NCBI GenBank assembly: GCA_033875255.1
Contig: JAWZSN010000005.1
Location: 1-64,000, forward strand
Direction of reading: 5' to 3'
DNA: 64,000 nt
Source of the DNA: Marinimicrococcus sp033875255
GTDB taxonomy: Bacteria; Pseudomonadota; Alphaproteobacteria; Geminicoccales; Geminicoccaceae
Positions 48,907 through 62,241 of the stretch are shown here, piece after piece. Numbering within the stretch: the first letter of the stretch is position 1; every line of letters starts with the position of its first letter. The notes under the pieces were generated by a model, which was not told the DNA's origin, searched no databases, and was given only the letters and a program-made list of their open reading frames with translations. A program made the position numbers and the translations under genes.

Positions 48907-49270
48907 GCCAGCTGTGGAGTCGCAGGAGGTTGTCCGCGTTGAGGCCGAGGCGGCTGATGGGTGGATTGTCTCCCGGGCTGCCATGGGGTCTGTGCCAGTT
49001 ATAGGCATGGAGCCAATGTGGCCGGGCGTCTGCGCGGCAGGCCGAGGACTGGCAGGCAAGGGCATAGGCCCGTTCGCGGAGCGCGGTCTGGATGAAGCGT
49101 TCCGCCTTGCCCTTGGTCCTCGGCGTGCAGGGCCGGGTCCTGGCATGGCGCAGGCCGAGGCGTTTGCAGGCTTTGCGGAAGGCCCTGGAGAGGTAGCAGG
49201 CTCCGTTGCCGGTCATCACCCGGTCGACGTCGATGCGGGGCCGCCCGTACGAGGCGACAGCCGCCTCCGG
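48907..49270 (-). pseudogene. IS481-family transposase, C-terminal fragment
   Basis: The frame reads GRPRIDVDRVMTGNGACYLS, then RKACKRLGLRHARTRPCTPR, TKGKAERFIQTALRERAYAL and HWLHAYNWHRPHGSPGDNPP, ending in LNADNLLRLHSW. This is the rve/rve_3 part of IS481-type transposases (first catalytic Asp changed: TGNG for TDNG; the KAERF Glu remains). The N-terminal half is missing and replaced at the junction by IS5 sequence. Confidence 0.75.
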
Positions 49271-49778
49271 GAACGCCATCGCGCTCTCCTTGCGCTCGGA
49301 CGATCGCGTGGCGGCGGTCGATGGCGATGGGCGACTTGTAGCCAAAGCCCGGGATGGCGCTGTCGATCTGCGGCTTGCCGTCGGCGGCCGGCCTGGCCTT
49401 CGAGAGCTTCACTGTCCAGCGCCTCCGCCGCGATCGGCGCCTCGCAAAAATCCCGAAGCGTGTTGGCGTCGAGGATACGTCGCCGGGACCGAGGCCGCAA
49501 AAGCGCATCCAGCTCGGCCGGTTGGCCACCAGGAGCCCGGTGTGCGCCAGCGACAGCCCGTGCATCGCTTGCAGCACCGGCATCCGGAACCTCGGCATCC
49601 GGTCGAAGGGCGGACGGCCGCCCCTCGACCGGTCCCGCGGCCCCTGCGCGGCGACGAGCTCCGCGCGAAACACCTCGAGATTCCCTGTGGCGGCGAGCTT
49701 CTCCAGCGGATCGCCCCGATCCGAGAGCTGCCGCAGCCGACGCTCGACATCCCGGAACACGGTCTGCCGACCCGCCAT
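49270..49778 (-). pseudogene. IS5-family transposase, N-terminal fragment
   Basis: Beginning MAGRQTVFRDVERRLRQL at 49778, with DPLEKLAATGNLEVFRAELV, GGRPPFDRMPRFRMPVLQAM and RPSWMRFCGLGPGD, the N-terminal pattern of IS5-type transposases. Further on comes DSAIPGFGYKSPIAIDRRHA from the catalytic middle, with the intervening part shortened. It then runs directly into IS481 sequence, so two elements recombined or were deleted into each other. Confidence 0.7.
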
Positions 49779-50035
49779 GACCGCCTCCCTCGTCCTCCCC
49801 GTCACGACGATGGAATAACGTCGCAGCGCGAGGCGCCAGCGGGTTTGCGGAGGCGTCCAGCTGCTTCAGGGCTTGCGGCTATGCTCCAGACCGATCGGAT
49901 CCCGCTCTGAGCTGCAGCGCCAACGTGCCTTCTCGGCGTCGGGGATAGCAACGACAGGACTTGCCACCGCGCTTCTTTCCGCCATTGCCCTTGCCGTCGT
50001 CGTGGCTTCCCGCGCCCGAGTGAGCCCTTGCTTTG

Positions 50036-50733
50036 CTACAAATCGAGCCCGGCACCATATCGGCGCAGCCAGTCCTTTCTGGCCCGCCAACCCGAAAGCA
50101 CCTTGTCGACCTCGTTCCAGAAGGCCGCCGAGTGGTCCCTGTGCCTCAGGTGGCAAAGCTCATGCACAACGACGTAGTCGATGACCGTCGAGGGCGCCAT
50201 CATGATCTTCCAGTGGAAGTTGAGCCGCCCGCTCGGCCCGCAGGAAGCCCAGTGATAGCCCAGCTCACGCACCACCAGCTGTCCCGGCTCGACGCCGATC
50301 TTTTGCGCAAAGAGCGCTACTCTCTCCTCGAGCAGAGGCAGAGCGCGTGCCGTGTAGAAGTCCCGGAAGACCTTGCGCGCTCCAGGCTCGCCACCGTCGG
50401 CCATGACGCGCTCGTCGATCTCGAACCAGCCGTTCCGCAGCATCAGTGGGCGGCGTGCGCCGTCGACGAACCGCAGGCGGTAGTTCCGGCCAAGATAAAG
50501 GAAGCCCGATCCTTGAACGAATGGCCGGTGGCAACGCGCCGCGGCGAGCTCCTCCCGTTCCGCCAGCGCGCGATGGACCCAGGCGGCGTTCCCGCGCACG
50601 GTCGCGTCGATCGCCTCATCCGAGATCGTCTGCGGCGCCCGAACGACCACCTGACCGTCGCGCTCCACCACGATGTCGGCGGTCCGCCGGCGGCTGCGCA
50701 CGACGCAAAACGCCAGGTCGTCGACCTGCCGCT

Positions 50734-50737
<4 letters not shown>
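50036..50737 (-). CDS. YgjP-like (DUF45) zinc metallopeptidase in the restriction operon
   Basis: A 233-residue protein ending in the WLM/SprT-type metallopeptidase core. The zinc motif is HELCH at 192-196 (DYVVVHELCHLRHRDHSAAFW) with a third ligand in the following H-x-x-x-F-W segment. ELGYHWASCGPSGRLNFHWK is the conserved DUF45 block. It overlaps the hsdR stop by four bases and is the last gene of the operon. DUF45 genes are often found next to type I restriction genes, but their part in the system is not known. Confidence 0.85.
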
Positions 50738-53978
<3,241 letters not shown>

Positions 53979-53982
<4 letters not shown>

Positions 53983-55253
53983 TCGGCGGCGATCCCGGGC
54001 TCGACCGCCGCGGCGGCGGGCGGGGTGAGAAGGTCGCGGAGGAGGCCGGTGCGCGCGCGCCGAAGCTTCCGAAGGTCTGCGCGTAGCTGCGAGATCAGGT
54101 TAGTGGCCACGTCATAACGCTCTGCCATGCGCTCCTGCTCGACGCGAGGAGGGACCGGGAGTTTCAGCGTCCGAAGGGTGGACGACTGGATTGCGTCCAT
54201 GATGCCCCCTTGGCTTTCCTTTCGAAACCATGCTTTCACCCATGGCGCAAAATTCAGCTGCCAAGAAATCAACCGCGGGACTACGATTCCCGTGTCGAAC
54301 GTCATCGTCCACAGATGCTTGGACGAAAGAAGCTCCCCATAGCCTTCAGGAATTACGCACGCACGACCCACGGTGCCCATGATCGTGATCACGACATCGC
54401 CCGGGAACGCACGATAGCGGAAAAGCTCGCTAGCCTTTGCTGGTGAAACAAAGCGCGAAAAAGTTGCTTCGAAATGCTCGACTTGGACATTGTCTATGCC
54501 AAGGAGAGGCACGCCCGCTTGGACGAGCTCATTTGCGCGTAATGCGCTCCCAAAGGGCCCGCTCCGCATCGGGCAGGCGACCTGCGCCAACAACTCTTCA
54601 AGAGCGATCACCTCCCACTCCCGCGGCAGCCACCCCAACGCCGTCTCGTGATATAGCTCCGGCGCATCCTCTCGCGGTGGGCGGAGGCGGCCGCTCTCGT
54701 CGACGCCACGGGTGAACAGGTCCTGCATCAGCCCGGCCCGCACCTGCTCCTGCTTGGCGATCAGGGCTTCGGTGTGGGTGATCTGGCTATCGACTCCATT
54801 CAACTGCTCCGCAGCGAGCTCGTCCGCGTGAGACGAGACTCGGATGGGTATAGGAAGCGACCTTAGATCGGCAGAACCAATCGCTAGGAAAGTTGAGCCC
54901 TGGCTCCTTGAATGCAGCCAGTTGATATATCGCTCGATAGCGAATGCAAGGTATCCGCTGCTCCGACGACGCCCTATGACTGCTGCGAGACCGCGGCCAA
55001 TTCCATAGTCCCGATCAGCCAAGTTGAGCGTTCCGACCGGAGCGCGAACGCTGATGAGGATGCTACCCGCGGGCGCAACCCGTTGGGGTGGATCGACGAA
55101 CAAGACCGGGGAAGGATGCCGAACGCCAAACTCCGCGCATCCCTGAAGAAACGGTAGACCTCGCTCTGTCTCATGCACGAAGGCGCTTTCAGGCGATTGC
55201 CCCATAACGACATCTGCCAATTTGCCTAGTGACTCGACTTCCCACTCACACAT
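53979..55253 (-). CDS. hsdS: Type I restriction-modification specificity subunit S
   Basis: A 424-residue specificity subunit with two target-recognition domains, each followed by a conserved coiled-coil spacer: THTEALIAKQEQVRAGLMQDL after the first and ISQLRADLRKLRRARTGLL after the second. WEVESLGKLADVVMG and REWEVIALEELLAQV open the two recognition domains. The start MCEWEVES at 55253 overlaps hsdM by eight bases. The base composition of the recognition domains is much less GC-rich than hsdM and hsdR, suggesting that they were swapped in. The bipartite target cannot be read from sequence. Confidence 0.92.
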
Positions 55254-57885
55254 ACCCCAACGCCCCCAGATACCCCTCCAGCTCCCGGGCGGCCGCGGCC
55301 CGTGCCGCCTCGATCTGTCGCAGCGTCGTCGCGTACTTGTCGTGCAGGCTCTCGATCGCGGCGATGCAGGCGCGGCGGTCGGCATCCAGGTAGCGGCGGT
55401 AGGCGGCGACGAGGAGGGTGTGGAAGCGCGCCATCAGCACGTCCCGCGCCGCCTCCGTGGTGATCTCCGCACGCGCCCTGGCGACCAGCTCGTCCTTCGT
55501 CCTTTCGGCCTGGCGCAGCTCGGCCTTGAGCCGTCTCGCCTCCTCCTCCAGCGCCGCGTGTCGTTCCAGCCTCGCCTCGGCGGTCGCGATCGCCGCGAGG
55601 AGGGGCCCGCCCTCGGCGACGAGACGGCGGACGGGGGCGAGGAAGAGCGCGTCGGCGTCGAGCCGCTCGGCGGTCGCGACGATCAGCCGGGCGCTCTCCA
55701 GATCGGGCCTGGTCTGTGTGCCGGCCAGCGTCAGGTCGGCCTGCCTGGCGCCTTTCCCCTTGAGCGCCGTCCGAAGGTCCCGGCTCGCCGCTTTGGCATC
55801 TTTATGGAGAGTTTTGAGGCGGCTGCGCAGGGTGCCCAGCGTCTCTTTGAGCTGCGCCACCTCCTCGCCCGGGAGAACGCCCGTGTCGTCCTCGTCCTCG
55901 AACTCCTCGGCATCAGCGGCGGCGAAGAGCCCACGCAGCTCCTCGAGCCGCGCCTCCCTGGCAGCGTTCTCCGCCATCAGCTCGGGGAACTGGCGCTCGA
56001 GGATCTCGTCAGCCGGGATCAGCTCCGCGCCCCAGCCGCTGGCGGCGATCGACTTGAAGTCGGCCTTGAGGTCGTCGACGTAGCGCGCCATGGCCCCGCG
56101 AACCTGGAACGGGTTGAGCAGTGTCGAGCCGACGAAGCGCTCGGCGATGTTCGCGATCAGCGCGCGACGCAGCGCATAGACATTGCCATTCCCGCCACTT
56201 CCGGGGGCGAGCGCCAGCACCTGCGGCGCGTTGTCGGCCCACCAGGCGTCGAGTTCCGCGAGGAAGGTGTTGTGCGCTGCGACGAGCGAGGGATCCTCGC
56301 GGACGAGCGATGCTATTGCGCGGCGCTCGGCGATCTCGGGCGCCAGGTCACAATAGTCGGGATCGCCCTGCCGCGCGGCGAACAGCCGCTCACGCAGGCC
56401 GGGATAGTTGGTCCAGAAGCGGGCGAGCGCGTCGATCTCCCGGGTCGGCACGCCGCCGTGGATGTGGGCGCGCACGTCGTGCGGCTCGGGCGGCGGGGCG
56501 TTGTCCACGTAGCGGCGGATGTTGCAGTTGTAGCCCTCGGCGACGATCTCCGCCTTGGGCACAAGGCGGGCATAGCCCGGCACCGTCTCGCGTCTGCGGC
56601 AGACCTCGACGATCTTCGCGATGTCCTCCGGTCGCAGATGGTTCTGCGCCTTGCCCTCCCGGTACTCCCGGTCGGCGTTGACGAACAGGATGTCCTCGCG
56701 CGTCCGGGCGCCCTCCTTGCTCATCACGAGGATGCAGGCGGGAATGCCCGTTCCGTAAAACAGGCTGGGCGGCAGGCCGATGACGGTGTCGAGATAGCCC
56801 CTGTCGACGAAGTGCTTGCGCGCCTCGCGCTCCTCGCCGCCGCGGAACAGCACGCCATGCGGCATCACGGTAGCCATCCGGCCGTCGCTCTTGAGCACGG
56901 CGAGCATGTGCTGGACGAACATCAGGTCCGCCTTCTTGCCCTTCTCGGGCATGAAGATCTCGAACCGCTCCGGTCGGTCCATCCCCTTGCGGATGTAGTT
57001 CTGGCTGAAGGGTGGATTCGCGAGCACGCGATCGAAGCGTGCGAGCTCGCCGTCCTCGCCCCGATGCTGCGGGGCACGGATCGTGTCCTCCTGCCGGATG
57101 TCGGCCGACTGGATGTCGTGCAGGATCATGTTCATCTTGCAGATGGACCAGGTGGTGCCGATCTTCTCCTGTCCGGCCAGAACAACGTCGCGGGGGTCGC
57201 CACCAGTGTCGTGGATGTAATCACGCGACTGGATGAGCATGCCGCCCGAGCCGACCGTAGGGTCATAGACCGACATGCCCGGCTGCGGGTCGACGATCTC
57301 GACCATAGTGCGTACCACCTCCGCCGGCGTGTAGAACTCGCCGGCCTTCTTGCCGGCGCTGTCGGCGAAATACTTGATCAGGTACTCGTAGGCCGCTCCG
57401 AGAAGGTCCGGAAACTCGAAGTTCTCGTCTTTGAGCGGGATCTTCTCGAACGCCTGGATGAAGTTGACCAGCGTGTCGTCATCGAGCGTGCGCTGCCCCA
57501 CCTTCCTGTTGAAGTTGATGTGCTCGAGCACATCCTCCAGCGCGTCCTTGTTCTGGCGCTCAAGCTCGCCGAGCGCCCGGTTGAGGGCGCTTCCCACGTC
57601 CTTCTTGAGGTGCCGGATGGTTTGCCACCGCGAGACCGGTGGCACGTAGAAGGTATAGCGGTCCCGGTCTTCCGCCGCCGCCGTGATCCTGTCCTCGGCC
57701 ATGCCCTTTTGCCGCAGACAGCGGACAATCCGCTCACGCTCCTGATCGAACAGGTCGCTGCAGCGCTTGAGGAACAGGACCCCGAAGATGAACTCCTTGT
57801 ACTCCGACGGGTCCATGTTGCCGCGCAGCTCGTCGCAGGCCTTGAACAGGAGGGAGGTGAGCTGTGAGAGGGTGAGCTTCGGCAT
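55246..57885 (-). CDS. hsdM: Type I restriction-modification DNA methyltransferase subunit M
   Basis: An 879-residue N6-adenine methyltransferase subunit. The HsdM N-terminal helical domain (TLSQLTSLLFKACDELRG) is followed by SAM motif I DPTVGSGGMLIQ and the catalytic ANPPFSQNY (N-P-P-F). AGEFYTPAEVVRTMVEI is also diagnostic. The protein is far longer than classical HsdM (about 500): the C-terminal third is a charged coiled-coil region (LKETLGTLRSRLKTLHKD, ALEEEARRLKAELRQAERTK). Start MPKLTLS at 57885. First gene of the operon, so the promoter lies in the 57.9-58.3 kb gap. Confidence 0.93.
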   Translation of the reverse strand: MPKLTLSQLTSLLFKACDELRGNMDPSEYKEFIFGVLFLKRCSDLFDQERERIVRCLRQKGMAEDRITAAAEDRDRYTFYVPPVSRWQTIRHLKKDVGSALNRALGELERQNKDALEDVLEHINFNRKVGQRTLDDDTLVNFIQAFEKIPLKDENFEFPDLLGAAYEYLIKYFADSAGKKAGEFYTPAEVVRTMVEIVDPQPGMSVYDPTVGSGGMLIQSRDYIHDTGGDPRDVVLAGQEKIGTTWSICKMNMILHDIQSADIRQEDTIRAPQHRGEDGELARFDRVLANPPFSQNYIRKGMDRPERFEIFMPEKGKKADLMFVQHMLAVLKSDGRMATVMPHGVLFRGGEEREARKHFVDRGYLDTVIGLPPSLFYGTGIPACILVMSKEGARTREDILFVNADREYREGKAQNHLRPEDIAKIVEVCRRRETVPGYARLVPKAEIVAEGYNCNIRRYVDNAPPPEPHDVRAHIHGGVPTREIDALARFWTNYPGLRERLFAARQGDPDYCDLAPEIAERRAIASLVREDPSLVAAHNTFLAELDAWWADNAPQVLALAPGSGGNGNVYALRRALIANIAERFVGSTLLNPFQVRGAMARYVDDLKADFKSIAASGWGAELIPADEILERQFPELMAENAAREARLEELRGLFAAADAEEFEDEDDTGVLPGEEVAQLKETLGTLRSRLKTLHKDAKAASRDLRTALKGKGARQADLTLAGTQTRPDLESARLIVATAERLDADALFLAPVRRLVAEGGPLLAAIATAEARLERHAALEEEARRLKAELRQAERTKDELVARARAEITTEAARDVLMARFHTLLVAAYRRYLDADRRACIAAIESLHDKYATTLRQIEAARAAAARELEGYLGALGYV

Positions 57886-58330
57886 GGCGGTCGGTATTAT
57901 TTCCCTGCTTTCAGTTTCGTAAAGGCTCACGGCTGACAAGCCCCTGAGAAATTGTGGTCGAACAGGAAGCCGTCGCACGGGGCGGAAGGTAGGCGCTCGT
58001 TGGATCGCGGCACAATCGGGAAAGCGTAGGCTCGGCGAGAAGGTTCTGCGTTAAGGGTTTGCGCGGCGACGACCGCTGCCTCTTCGGTTCTGCGTCCGGC
58101 GATGGCCGGCCGGCACAGAGCGTCGCCGCCGCGCCAGTGGTGCACGCTGCCCGGCTCATGTCCACCTCCGGCGTCGCCGAGCCTGCCGGGCAGCTTGTGG
58201 ACCACACAGGCTGGCACCTCTTGCCGCCGACGAGAAGCGGCCCGGGGACCTGGTGGCGGCCGCCGGCAAGCCCGCCGCTTCGCACACAGTCGTGAGGACT
58301 GTCGAAGGCCCCGAGCTTGCGGGCTTGACG
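57886..58330. other. Upstream region of the restriction operon
   Basis: About 445 bases. The first 130 are less GC-rich and should contain the hsdM promoter. I see no control (C-protein) gene or clear operator. The rest carries only shadow frames. Confidence 0.35.
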
Positions 58331-58600
58331 CCCAGGAAGCCATTGAAGGCACTGCTGCTCCAGGCCTTCTGCACCCTGCGCTCCGAGCGCCAGCCCATTG
58401 AGCAGGGGATCCGCAGGTGATCCCCGGCCGCCGCAACCGCAAGCGCCCGGTCAGGCGCGATCCCCGCGCCTGCCGCGAGGGCTGGCGCGTCGAGGGGCCT
58501 GAAGGACTTCCGTGGCGTCGCCACAAGCTACGACAAGCTCGCTGCCAAATTCCGGTCGGCCGTTGCCCTGGCGGCCGTTGCGGCGTTCTGGGCCTGGTCG
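58331..58600 (+). pseudogene. IS5-family transposase fragment with internal deletion
   Basis: PLKALLLQAFCTLRSERQPIEQ matches the N-terminal 'ALLLQAF-ySvRSERQLmEQ' block of IS5-type transposases, and a little later LKDFRGVATSYDKLAAKFRS with AVALAAVAAFWAW matches the family's C-terminal end. The catalytic middle is missing. It lies between the restriction operon and tRNA-Pro. Confidence 0.55.
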
Positions 58601-59098
58601 AGGCCGGGTCCCGACCGCCTGCTAGCTGGTCAGTGCGCCGGGGGCAACTGGCCCTGGACGCAGACCGGCGGGTATCCGCTCCAGCGGATGAGATGGTCGG
58701 GCCCCGGTTGCCGGGCATGTGGCGCCGGCCGTCCTTCCACGACAATCGCGCGTACGACGCTCGCGACATCGTCACTTCAGTCGTCGCTCGGCACGATGCG
58801 GAAATGGCGGCTCCCGACGCGAGCCGACATGGAGATGCTGCTGTCTTGCTCCCGGCTTGAGGAAGCGTCGGCAGCACAGGAGGCTGGAGGTGGCCCGAGA
58901 AGGGGAGGCCGGACGCCATGGTCGGCTCATGATCGCGGCTGGCCGGGTGAGCTGTGACGACAGGCGCAGGCCAAGCGTCTGCGCAGCCGGTCGAAGGCGC
59001 CTGCCCCAGGAGGAGCCCCGCGAGATGCTCCCATGGTGCTCCCGCAATGATCTGCGGACCGAGCCCGAGGGAGCAACGTCATGCTCGTTTTTGAAGAA
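58601..59098. other. Spacer between IS5 fragment and tRNA-Pro
   Basis: About 500 bases with no recognisable gene. This is where the right-hand end of an integrated element would sit if the island entered at the tRNA gene. No obvious copy of the tRNA 3' end is seen inside this spacer. Confidence 0.35.
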
Positions 59099-59175
59099 TG
59101 GTCGGAGCGCCGGGATTTGAACCCGGGACCCCCAGTCCCCCAGACTGGTGCGCTACCAGGCTGCGCTACGCTCCG
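59099..59175 (-). tRNA. tRNA-Pro (GGG)
   Basis: On the minus strand a complete cloverleaf: acceptor CGGAGCG/CGCTCCG, D-arm with AGCCTGGTAGCGC, anticodon stem CCAGT/ACTGG with loop CTGGGGG (anticodon GGG), T-arm CCCGGGTTCAAATCCCGG, discriminator A and an encoded CCA. Its 3' end faces the accessory island, the orientation expected for an integrase target. Confidence 0.95.
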
Positions 59176-59267
59176 ACGTGTGGGGCATGCCGGGCTGGCC
59201 GGCGCCGCGGACTATAGCGGGGTCGATTGGCCGGGGCAAGCGGGGGAAACTGGCGGGAAGGGCGGAA

Positions 59268-59729
59268 TCAGCGGACCTGGTCGAGGAGGTCGCGAAGCTC
59301 CACCAGCTCCTCGCGCAGGCCCGTGAGGCGACGGCGGCTGTCGCCGGCGAGGCCGCGGGTGGCGGGGGAGGGGTGGACGGTGACCCGGGGCGTGGGGCCG
59401 ACCGGCTCCTCGCCGGCGCCGGGGCGGATCTTGCGGGCGCGCAGATGTTTTTGCGCACCCTTGATGGTGTAGCCCTCGTCATAGAGCAGGGCGCGAATCT
59501 GGCGCAGCACCTCGACGTCCTCGGGGCGGTAGTAGCGCCGCCCGCCGCCGCGCTTGAGGGGCCGGACCTGCGGAAAGCGGCTTTCCCAGAAGCGCAGCAC
59601 GTGCTGCGCCACGCCGAGCTCGTCGGCAACCTCGCTGATGGTGCGAAAGGCGGTCTGCGACTTGGCGGCGCGCTGCGCCGCCTGCTGCCCGGTGCCGTCC
59701 TTCAGGGAGGCGTCGTCGGCCTCGCTCAC
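59268..59729 (-). CDS. MerR family transcriptional regulator
   Basis: A 153-residue MerR-type regulator. The winged-helix domain is at about residues 28-95: FRTISEVADELGVAQHVLRFWE, FPQVRPLKRGGGRRYYRPED, and the dimerisation helix starts VLRQIRALLYDEGYTIKGAQ. The C-terminal effector region is short (REELVELRDLLDQVR) and has no metal-binding cysteines. It overlaps ihfA in ATGA, the normal gene order in alphaproteobacteria, where it follows the fatty-acid genes. Confidence 0.9.
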   Translation of the reverse strand: MSEADDASLKDGTGQQAAQRAAKSQTAFRTISEVADELGVAQHVLRFWESRFPQVRPLKRGGGRRYYRPEDVEVLRQIRALLYDEGYTIKGAQKHLRARKIRPGAGEEPVGPTPRVTVHPSPATRGLAGDSRRRLTGLREELVELRDLLDQVR

Positions 59730-60034
59730 GGCTCACCCGCCCCGTCGCCGTTGATGCGGTCCTTGAGGACCTGGGAGGCGCGGAACACCAGCACCCGGCG
59801 CGGCAGGATCGGCACCTCCTCGCCGGTCTTGGGGTTCCGGCCCACCCGCTCGCCCTTCTCGCGCACCGCAAAGGTCCCGAAGGAGGAGATCTTGACCGTG
59901 CCGTCGGCCAGCAGGGAGTGCGAGATCTCGTCGAGAATGGCGTCGACCAGCGCCGAGGATTCGGTGCGCGAGAGGCCAACCTCCTGGTACACGGCTTCCG
60001 CAAGCCGGGCCCGTGTTACCGTGTCACCAGCCAC
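59726..60034 (-). CDS. ihfA: Integration host factor alpha subunit
   Basis: A 102-residue DNA-bending nucleoid protein that works as a heterodimer with IhfB. VTRARLAEAVYQEVGLSR, ISHSLLADGTVKISSFGTF and the DNA-intercalating arm GRNPKTGEEVPILPRRVLVF are diagnostic. GTG at 60034 is chosen: it has AGGGGAGAG seven bases upstream and gives the family length, whereas the longer frame would start at a TTG. It lies 80 bases after fabH on the same strand. Confidence 0.93.
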   Translation of the reverse strand: MAGDTVTRARLAEAVYQEVGLSRTESSALVDAILDEISHSLLADGTVKISSFGTFAVREKGERVGRNPKTGEEVPILPRRVLVFRASQVLKDRINGDGAGEP

Positions 60035-60113
60035 CGGCACCTCTCCCCTGGTTGCGCGCTTCAAAAAAAAGCTAACGGTAACAAGGAGTTTCCGTCAATA
60101 GAGGGCAGCACCC

Positions 60114-61085
60114 CTACCAACGGACGAGGGCAGCGCCCCAGGCGAATCCGCCGCCCAGGGCGTTCATGAGCACCAGCTGGCCCTCGCGCAGCCTGCCGTC
60201 CGCCTGGGCCGCATCGAGCGCCAGCGGTATCGAGGCGGCCGACGTGTTGGCATGCCGGTCGACGGTCGTCACCACACGCTCGCCGGCAATGCCGAGGCGT
60301 TGGCCGACCGCATCGATGATCCGCAGATTGGCCTGGTGCGGCACCAGCAGATCAACGGCGCCGATGCCGAGATCGGCGGCCGCCAGCACCTCCTGGGCGC
60401 AGGATGCGAGCCGGGTCACGGCGTGGCGGAAGACCTCGCGGCCGTTCATCCGCAGATGGCCGGTGGTGCCGGTCGAGGACGGGCCGCCGTCGACATAGAG
60501 GCTCTCGTACTGGCGGCCATCGGCGCCGAGGCGGGTGGCCAGCACGCCGCGCTCGGCGGGCCCGCCGCGGCGCTCCTCGGCCCGCAGCACGATCGCCCCG
60601 GCACCGTCGCCAAACAGCACGCAGGTCGAGCGGTCGGACCAGTCGAGCAGCCGCGAGAAGGTCTCGGCACCGATCAGCAGCACCCGCCGGGCCTGGCCGG
60701 CGCGAATGAAATTGTCCGCCGTGGCCAGGCCGTAGGCGAAGCCGGCGCACACTGCCTGAAGGTCGAAGGCAGTGGCCTGACCCATGCCGAGCTTGCGCTG
60801 GACCGCCGTGGCGGTCGCCGGGAAGGTGTTGTCGGGAGTCGAGGTGGCGACCAGCAGAAGGTCGATCTCCGACGCGTCCATGCCGGCACGCTCGAGCGCG
60901 TTCCTCGCCGCCGCCGTCGCGAGATCGGAGGTCATCTCGCCCTCGGCGGCGATGTGCCGCTGGCGGATGCCGGTGCGCTCGCGGATCCACGCATCCGACG
61001 TGTCGACGGTCTGCGCCAGCTCGTCGTTGCTCACCACATGCGCCGGCAGGTACGCGCCGACGCCGCAAACCACGGATCTGTACAT
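60114..61085 (-). CDS. fabH: 3-oxoacyl-ACP synthase III
   Basis: A 323-residue condensing enzyme that starts fatty-acid synthesis from acyl-CoA and malonyl-ACP. The catalytic triad is seen: C113 in FDLQAVCAGFAYGL, His in LLVPHQANLRIIDA and Asn in DRHANTSAASIPLA. GGGFAWGAALVRW is the family C-terminus. It begins six bases after plsX, the classic plsX-fabH pairing that couples phospholipid and fatty-acid synthesis. Confidence 0.96.
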   Translation of the reverse strand: MYRSVVCGVGAYLPAHVVSNDELAQTVDTSDAWIRERTGIRQRHIAAEGEMTSDLATAAARNALERAGMDASEIDLLLVATSTPDNTFPATATAVQRKLGMGQATAFDLQAVCAGFAYGLATADNFIRAGQARRVLLIGAETFSRLLDWSDRSTCVLFGDGAGAIVLRAEERRGGPAERGVLATRLGADGRQYESLYVDGGPSSTGTTGHLRMNGREVFRHAVTRLASCAQEVLAAADLGIGAVDLLVPHQANLRIIDAVGQRLGIAGERVVTTVDRHANTSAASIPLALDAAQADGRLREGQLVLMNALGGGFAWGAALVRW

Positions 61086-61091
61086 GTTCCT

Positions 61092-62150
61092 CTACGACGC
61101 AGCCGCCTCGGACGCCGTTACCTGGGCGGAGGGTTCGAGCGCCGCCTGCACGGCGCCCATCTCTTCGATGATCCGGCGGTTCGCGTCCTGCCGGACCAGG
61201 TTGGCGGCGACCCGTATGGCCGCCGAGAAGCCGAGGGCGTCGGTGCCGCCGTGGCTTTTCACCACCACGCCGTTGACGCCAAGGAACATCGCGCCGTTGT
61301 AGCGCCGCGGATCGAAACGCTGGCGCAGGCGCTGCAACGCCGGGCGGGCGAGCAGATAGGCGAGCTTGCTCATAAGGCTGCTGCGGAAGGCGTCCTTGAG
61401 GGCCTGGGCAAAGAGGCCCACCGTGCCTTCGGCGACCTTGAGGGCGACATTGCCGGTGAACCCGTCAGTGACCACGACGTCGACCGAGCCGGCAGCGATG
61501 TCGTTGCCCTCGACGAAGCCGGCAAAGCCGATCTGCAGCGGGCTGTCGCGCAGCATTGTCGCCGCTTTGCGCACCACCTCGTCGCCCTTGACCTCCTCGA
61601 CGCCGACATTGAGCAGGCCGACGGTGGGCTTGGCGATATCGTGCAAGGTGCGCGCCACCACCTCGCCCATGACAGCGAACTGGAACAGATGATCGGCGTC
61701 GCAGTCGACGTTGGCGCCCAGATCGAGAATGATTACCGGCTTGCGCCGGGTCGGCATGGCCGTCGCCAAGGCGGGTCGGTCGATGCCCGGCAGCGTCTTG
61801 AGCACGAACATCGCCATCGCCAGCAGCGCGCCAGTGTTGCCGGCCGAGACGGCGGCGGCTGCCTGGCCGTCCTTCACCGCGTTGATGGCAAGGCGCATCG
61901 AGCTGTTGCGGCCCTGGCGCAGGGCGGCAGAGGGCCGTGCGTCGCCGGCTACGAAGTCGGCGGTGTGGCAAAGCTCGCAGGCCTTCGCCAGATCGGGGCG
62001 GCCGTCCAATAGCGGGCGCAGCCGCGCCGCGTCGCCGAACAGCAAGAAGCGCAGGTCGGGCGTGTCGCGGAGCGCCAGGGCCGCGCCCTCGACAACGATC
62101 TCCGGCGCGTGGTCGCCGCCCATCCCGTCCAGCGCTATCGTCACGCTCAT
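61092..62150 (-). CDS. plsX: Phosphate acyltransferase PlsX
   Basis: A 352-residue acyl-ACP:phosphate acyltransferase making acyl-phosphate for glycerolipid synthesis. IALDGMGGDHAPEIVVEGA is the signature opening; VSAGNTGALLAMAMFVL, LDLGANVDCDADHLFQFAVM and NVGVEEVKGDEVVRKA follow at normal spacing. It lies 92 bases after the DUF177 gene. Confidence 0.96.
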   Translation of the reverse strand: MSVTIALDGMGGDHAPEIVVEGAALALRDTPDLRFLLFGDAARLRPLLDGRPDLAKACELCHTADFVAGDARPSAALRQGRNSSMRLAINAVKDGQAAAAVSAGNTGALLAMAMFVLKTLPGIDRPALATAMPTRRKPVIILDLGANVDCDADHLFQFAVMGEVVARTLHDIAKPTVGLLNVGVEEVKGDEVVRKAATMLRDSPLQIGFAGFVEGNDIAAGSVDVVVTDGFTGNVALKVAEGTVGLFAQALKDAFRSSLMSKLAYLLARPALQRLRQRFDPRRYNGAMFLGVNGVVVKSHGGTDALGFSAAIRVAANLVRQDANRRIIEEMGAVQAALEPSAQVTASEAAAS

Positions 62151-62241
62151 GGCCGGCCGGCTCCGCGCCGGCCGCCGCTGCGGCCCGTCAGCATGGGAAG
62201 ATCCGCCTTGTCGCCTGCCTGCATGGTTCGCGACCGGCCGT

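Noticed and set aside
45032..49778. The IS cluster as an active composite transposon carrying the restriction genes
   Set aside because: All transposases seen there are broken, and no matching pair of elements flanks the restriction operon.
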